The notes under the pieces: generated by a model
Databases searched by the model: none
What the model was told of the DNA's origin: nothing
Seen by the model: only the letters and a program-made list of their open reading frames with translations
Assembly: GCA_003646715.1 (NCBI GenBank)
Contig: QMLL01000094.1
Coordinates: 1 to 6,798, forward strand
From: Deltaproteobacteria bacterium
GTDB lineage: Bacteria; Desulfobacterota; Syntrophobacteria; B119-G9
Reading direction: 5' to 3'
DNA length: 6,798 nucleotides
Part shown: one piece after another, positions 5,959 through 6,798 of the stretch
How positions within the stretch are numbered: the first letter of the stretch is position 1
Layout: every line of letters starts with the position of its first letter
Made by a program: the position numbers and the translations under genes

Positions 5959-6387
5959 TCACTCCGTCAAACGAACGAAGACCGCTGCGAACACCTCATC
6001 AAGCCCCGGCACCGTATCAAACGCCGAAAAATCTTTTGGATCTATCCATTTAAACTCTTCGTTTTCCCAATCAAGCCTTACCCTCATATGATTTTTTAAC
6101 CTAAAAGCAAACGGATATACCTTCCAACATATAGTCTTTTGAGCATCGTAGACATCGATAGGATCATTATAATTCACCAGTTCCAGATCAGATTCATCTA
6201 TACCCACTTCTTCTCTAATTTCACTAATGGCCTGCTTTAGAGGACTTTTCCCTTTTTCCAGATAACCACTCACAGCTCCCCACTTTCCCGGGTAAAACTT
6301 TCTTTCCGGAGATCTTCTGAGTAATAAAACCTTACCTGCCTGGAAAAGAAAACATGTAACTATGGGTACTGTTTTTTTAACTTGCAT
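5959..6387 (-). CDS. NUDIX hydrolase
   Basis: A 142-residue single-domain cytoplasmic NUDIX protein, which would cleave a nucleoside diphosphate linked to another moiety. The Nudix box is at residues 41-63 (G41...SEIREEVGI). The metal-binding Glu56, Glu59 and Glu60 and Gly62 are present. Two usual positions differ: the Glu of GX5E is Lys47 and the Arg of REUXEE is Ser55. The strand before it (LLLRRSPERKFYPGKWGAVSG, residues 21-41) has the common 'L-L-x-R-R-S...P-G-x-W' pattern of MutT-like and archaeal-type members. The substrate cannot be predicted; 8-oxo-dGTP, ADP-ribose or dihydroneopterin triphosphate are family possibilities only. The ATG at 6387 has a weak GGGAT site upstream and a good extended -10 promoter about 50 nt further up. 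It is divergent from tldD and followed 240 nt later by the GAF gene on the same strand. Confidence 0.92.
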   Translation of the reverse strand: MQVKKTVPIVTCFLFQAGKVLLLRRSPERKFYPGKWGAVSGYLEKGKSPLKQAISEIREEVGIDESDLELVNYNDPIDVYDAQKTICWKVYPFAFRLKNHMRVRLDWENEEFKWIDPKDFSAFDTVPGLDEVFAAVFVRLTE

Positions 6388-6444
6388 AAGACAGATCCCA
6401 TCTGCTTTACCGGATTCAGTAGCGAAGCAGAAAAAAACAAAAAC

Positions 6445-6453
6445 ATTATATCA
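6445..6453 (-). promoter_or_regulatory. Extended -10 promoter for the NUDIX gene
   Basis: On the minus strand the sequence reads TGATATAAT, a perfect TG-N-TATAAT extended -10. The 17-nt-spaced -35 position (GCAAGC) is poor, as is usual when the extended -10 compensates. A start near 6438 would give a leader of about 50 nt. Confidence 0.5.
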
Positions 6454-6469
6454 TTTAACATAAAGAAGC

Positions 6470-6498
6470 TTGCTAATCCACCTTCCATACATTATATG
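6470..6498 (+). promoter_or_regulatory. Weak candidate promoter for tldD
   Basis: TTGCTA (6470-6475), 17 nt, then TATATG (6493-6498) gives four of six matches in each box. A short inverted repeat CCATA-N5-TATGG (6485-6499) covers the -10 box and could be an operator. This is a modest match in A/T-rich DNA; the transcript would start about 75 nt before tldD. Confidence 0.3.
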
Positions 6499-6567
6499 GT
6501 TATGGGGTCGTGGTTTAGCCTATCATGGGGTATTTTAGTATTTACTTTGATAATTGTAATTAGCTAG
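6496..6567 (+). CDS. Doubtful hydrophobic micro-ORF (23 aa) upstream of tldD
   Basis: ATG at 6496 opens 23 codons, beginning MVMGSWFSLSWG and ending FTLIIVIS, with a strongly hydrophobic C-terminal half that could be a single membrane helix. Its TAG stop (6565-6567) overlaps the AGGAG ribosome site of tldD. There is no ribosome site in front of it, and A/T-rich DNA readily yields such codons, so it may not be translated. I recognise no family. Confidence 0.12.
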   Translation: MVMGSWFSLSWGILVFTLIIVIS

Positions 6568-6579
6568 GAGTAATAACAT

Positions 6580-6798
6580 ATGGTTTTCAAAATAGATTTT
6601 GCCAGGATACTTAAGGAAAATATGAAATATAAGGGAGAATTCTCCGATATATTCGCAGAATACACTCATACTTCGTCTATCGTATACGAAGAAAACAGGC
6701 TTGAGAAGGTGATAAGCGGTATAGATTCAGGTGTGGGTATTCGTACCATTTACAATAAGCACACGGCATATGGTTACACTAACGACATCTCCCAAAAA
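6580..6798 (+). CDS. tldD: TldD/PmbA-family metalloprotease, N-terminal fragment (runs off right edge)
   Basis: The first 73 codons are present. The segment GEFSDIFAEYTHTSSIVYEE (19-38), a short 'R-L-E-K-V-I-S-G' stretch, then GVGIRTIYNKHTAYGYTND (51-69) match the start of TldD. The family pattern is 'ADIFAE...S....E.G.IE....G...GVGIR.I.....GYA.TND'. TldD pairs with TldE/PmbA to form a cytoplasmic zinc protease that degrades unfolded peptides, processes modified peptides such as microcins and acts on CcdA antitoxin. The zinc-binding HExxxH motif would lie further on and is not in the window, so activity cannot be judged. AGGAG (6566-6570) lies 9 nt before the ATG, which fixes the start. TldD is favoured over PmbA/TldE by the fit of the segments above; the partner gene, if adjacent, lies outside. 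Confidence 0.88.
   Translation, partial: MVFKIDFARILKENMKYKGEFSDIFAEYTHTSSIVYEENRLEKVISGIDSGVGIRTIYNKHTAYGYTNDISQK

Noticed and set aside
6382..6567. A plus-strand open frame of 61 codons starting within the NUDIX start and crossing the intergenic region.
   Set aside because: It overlaps the NUDIX start and promoter, has no ribosome site, and its first half does not look protein-like. Only the shorter 23-codon part was kept, at very low confidence.

Overview
The window is an ordinary-looking chromosomal segment of moderate G+C (roughly 40-45% by eye). It is densely packed and has no rRNA, tRNA, CRISPR array or mobile element. The gene types and sequence character (MazG, CvpA, a long CCA enzyme with an HD domain, TldD, tandem-GAF protein, strong AGGAGG ribosome sites) fit a thermophilic or mesophilic anaerobe such as a member of the Thermotogota (Kosmotoga/Mesotoga-like). 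That assignment is inference from recollection of such genomes and is held at low to moderate confidence.

Left block, minus strand (1-2091). Reading leftwards from the divergent region near 2.1 kb there is a doubtful small ORF whose stop overlaps the next start (ATGA), then an FAD/NAD(P)-dependent oxidoreductase of the rubredoxin-reductase/NirB-like type, then a four-helix CvpA-family membrane protein, then the first 21 codons of mazG running off the left edge. The CvpA-mazG gap is only 12 nt, so these two are surely co-transcribed. The oxidoreductase lies 98 nt upstream of cvpA with no visible terminator between them.

Central block, plus strand (2166-4461). A CCA tRNA nucleotidyltransferase overlaps by 20 nt a gene for Qng1 (the former DUF2419 family, queuosine-5'-phosphate N-glycosylase). 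This pair is the most interesting part of the window: an enzyme that maintains tRNA 3' ends is apparently translationally coupled to one that salvages the queuine base from degraded tRNA. A 9-bp hairpin terminator (4588-4610) separates this block from the convergent gene to its right.

Right block. On the minus strand are a stand-alone protein made of two near-identical GAF domains (4645-5718), with a good promoter and a roughly 100-nt leader, and a NUDIX hydrolase (5959-6387) with an extended -10 promoter. Divergently, on the plus strand, the N-terminal 73 codons of tldD run off the right edge.

No intergenic stretch exceeds 300 nt. The gaps are 669-766, 2009-2165, 4462-4644, 5719-5958 and 6388-6579; what they hold is described in the features and findings.
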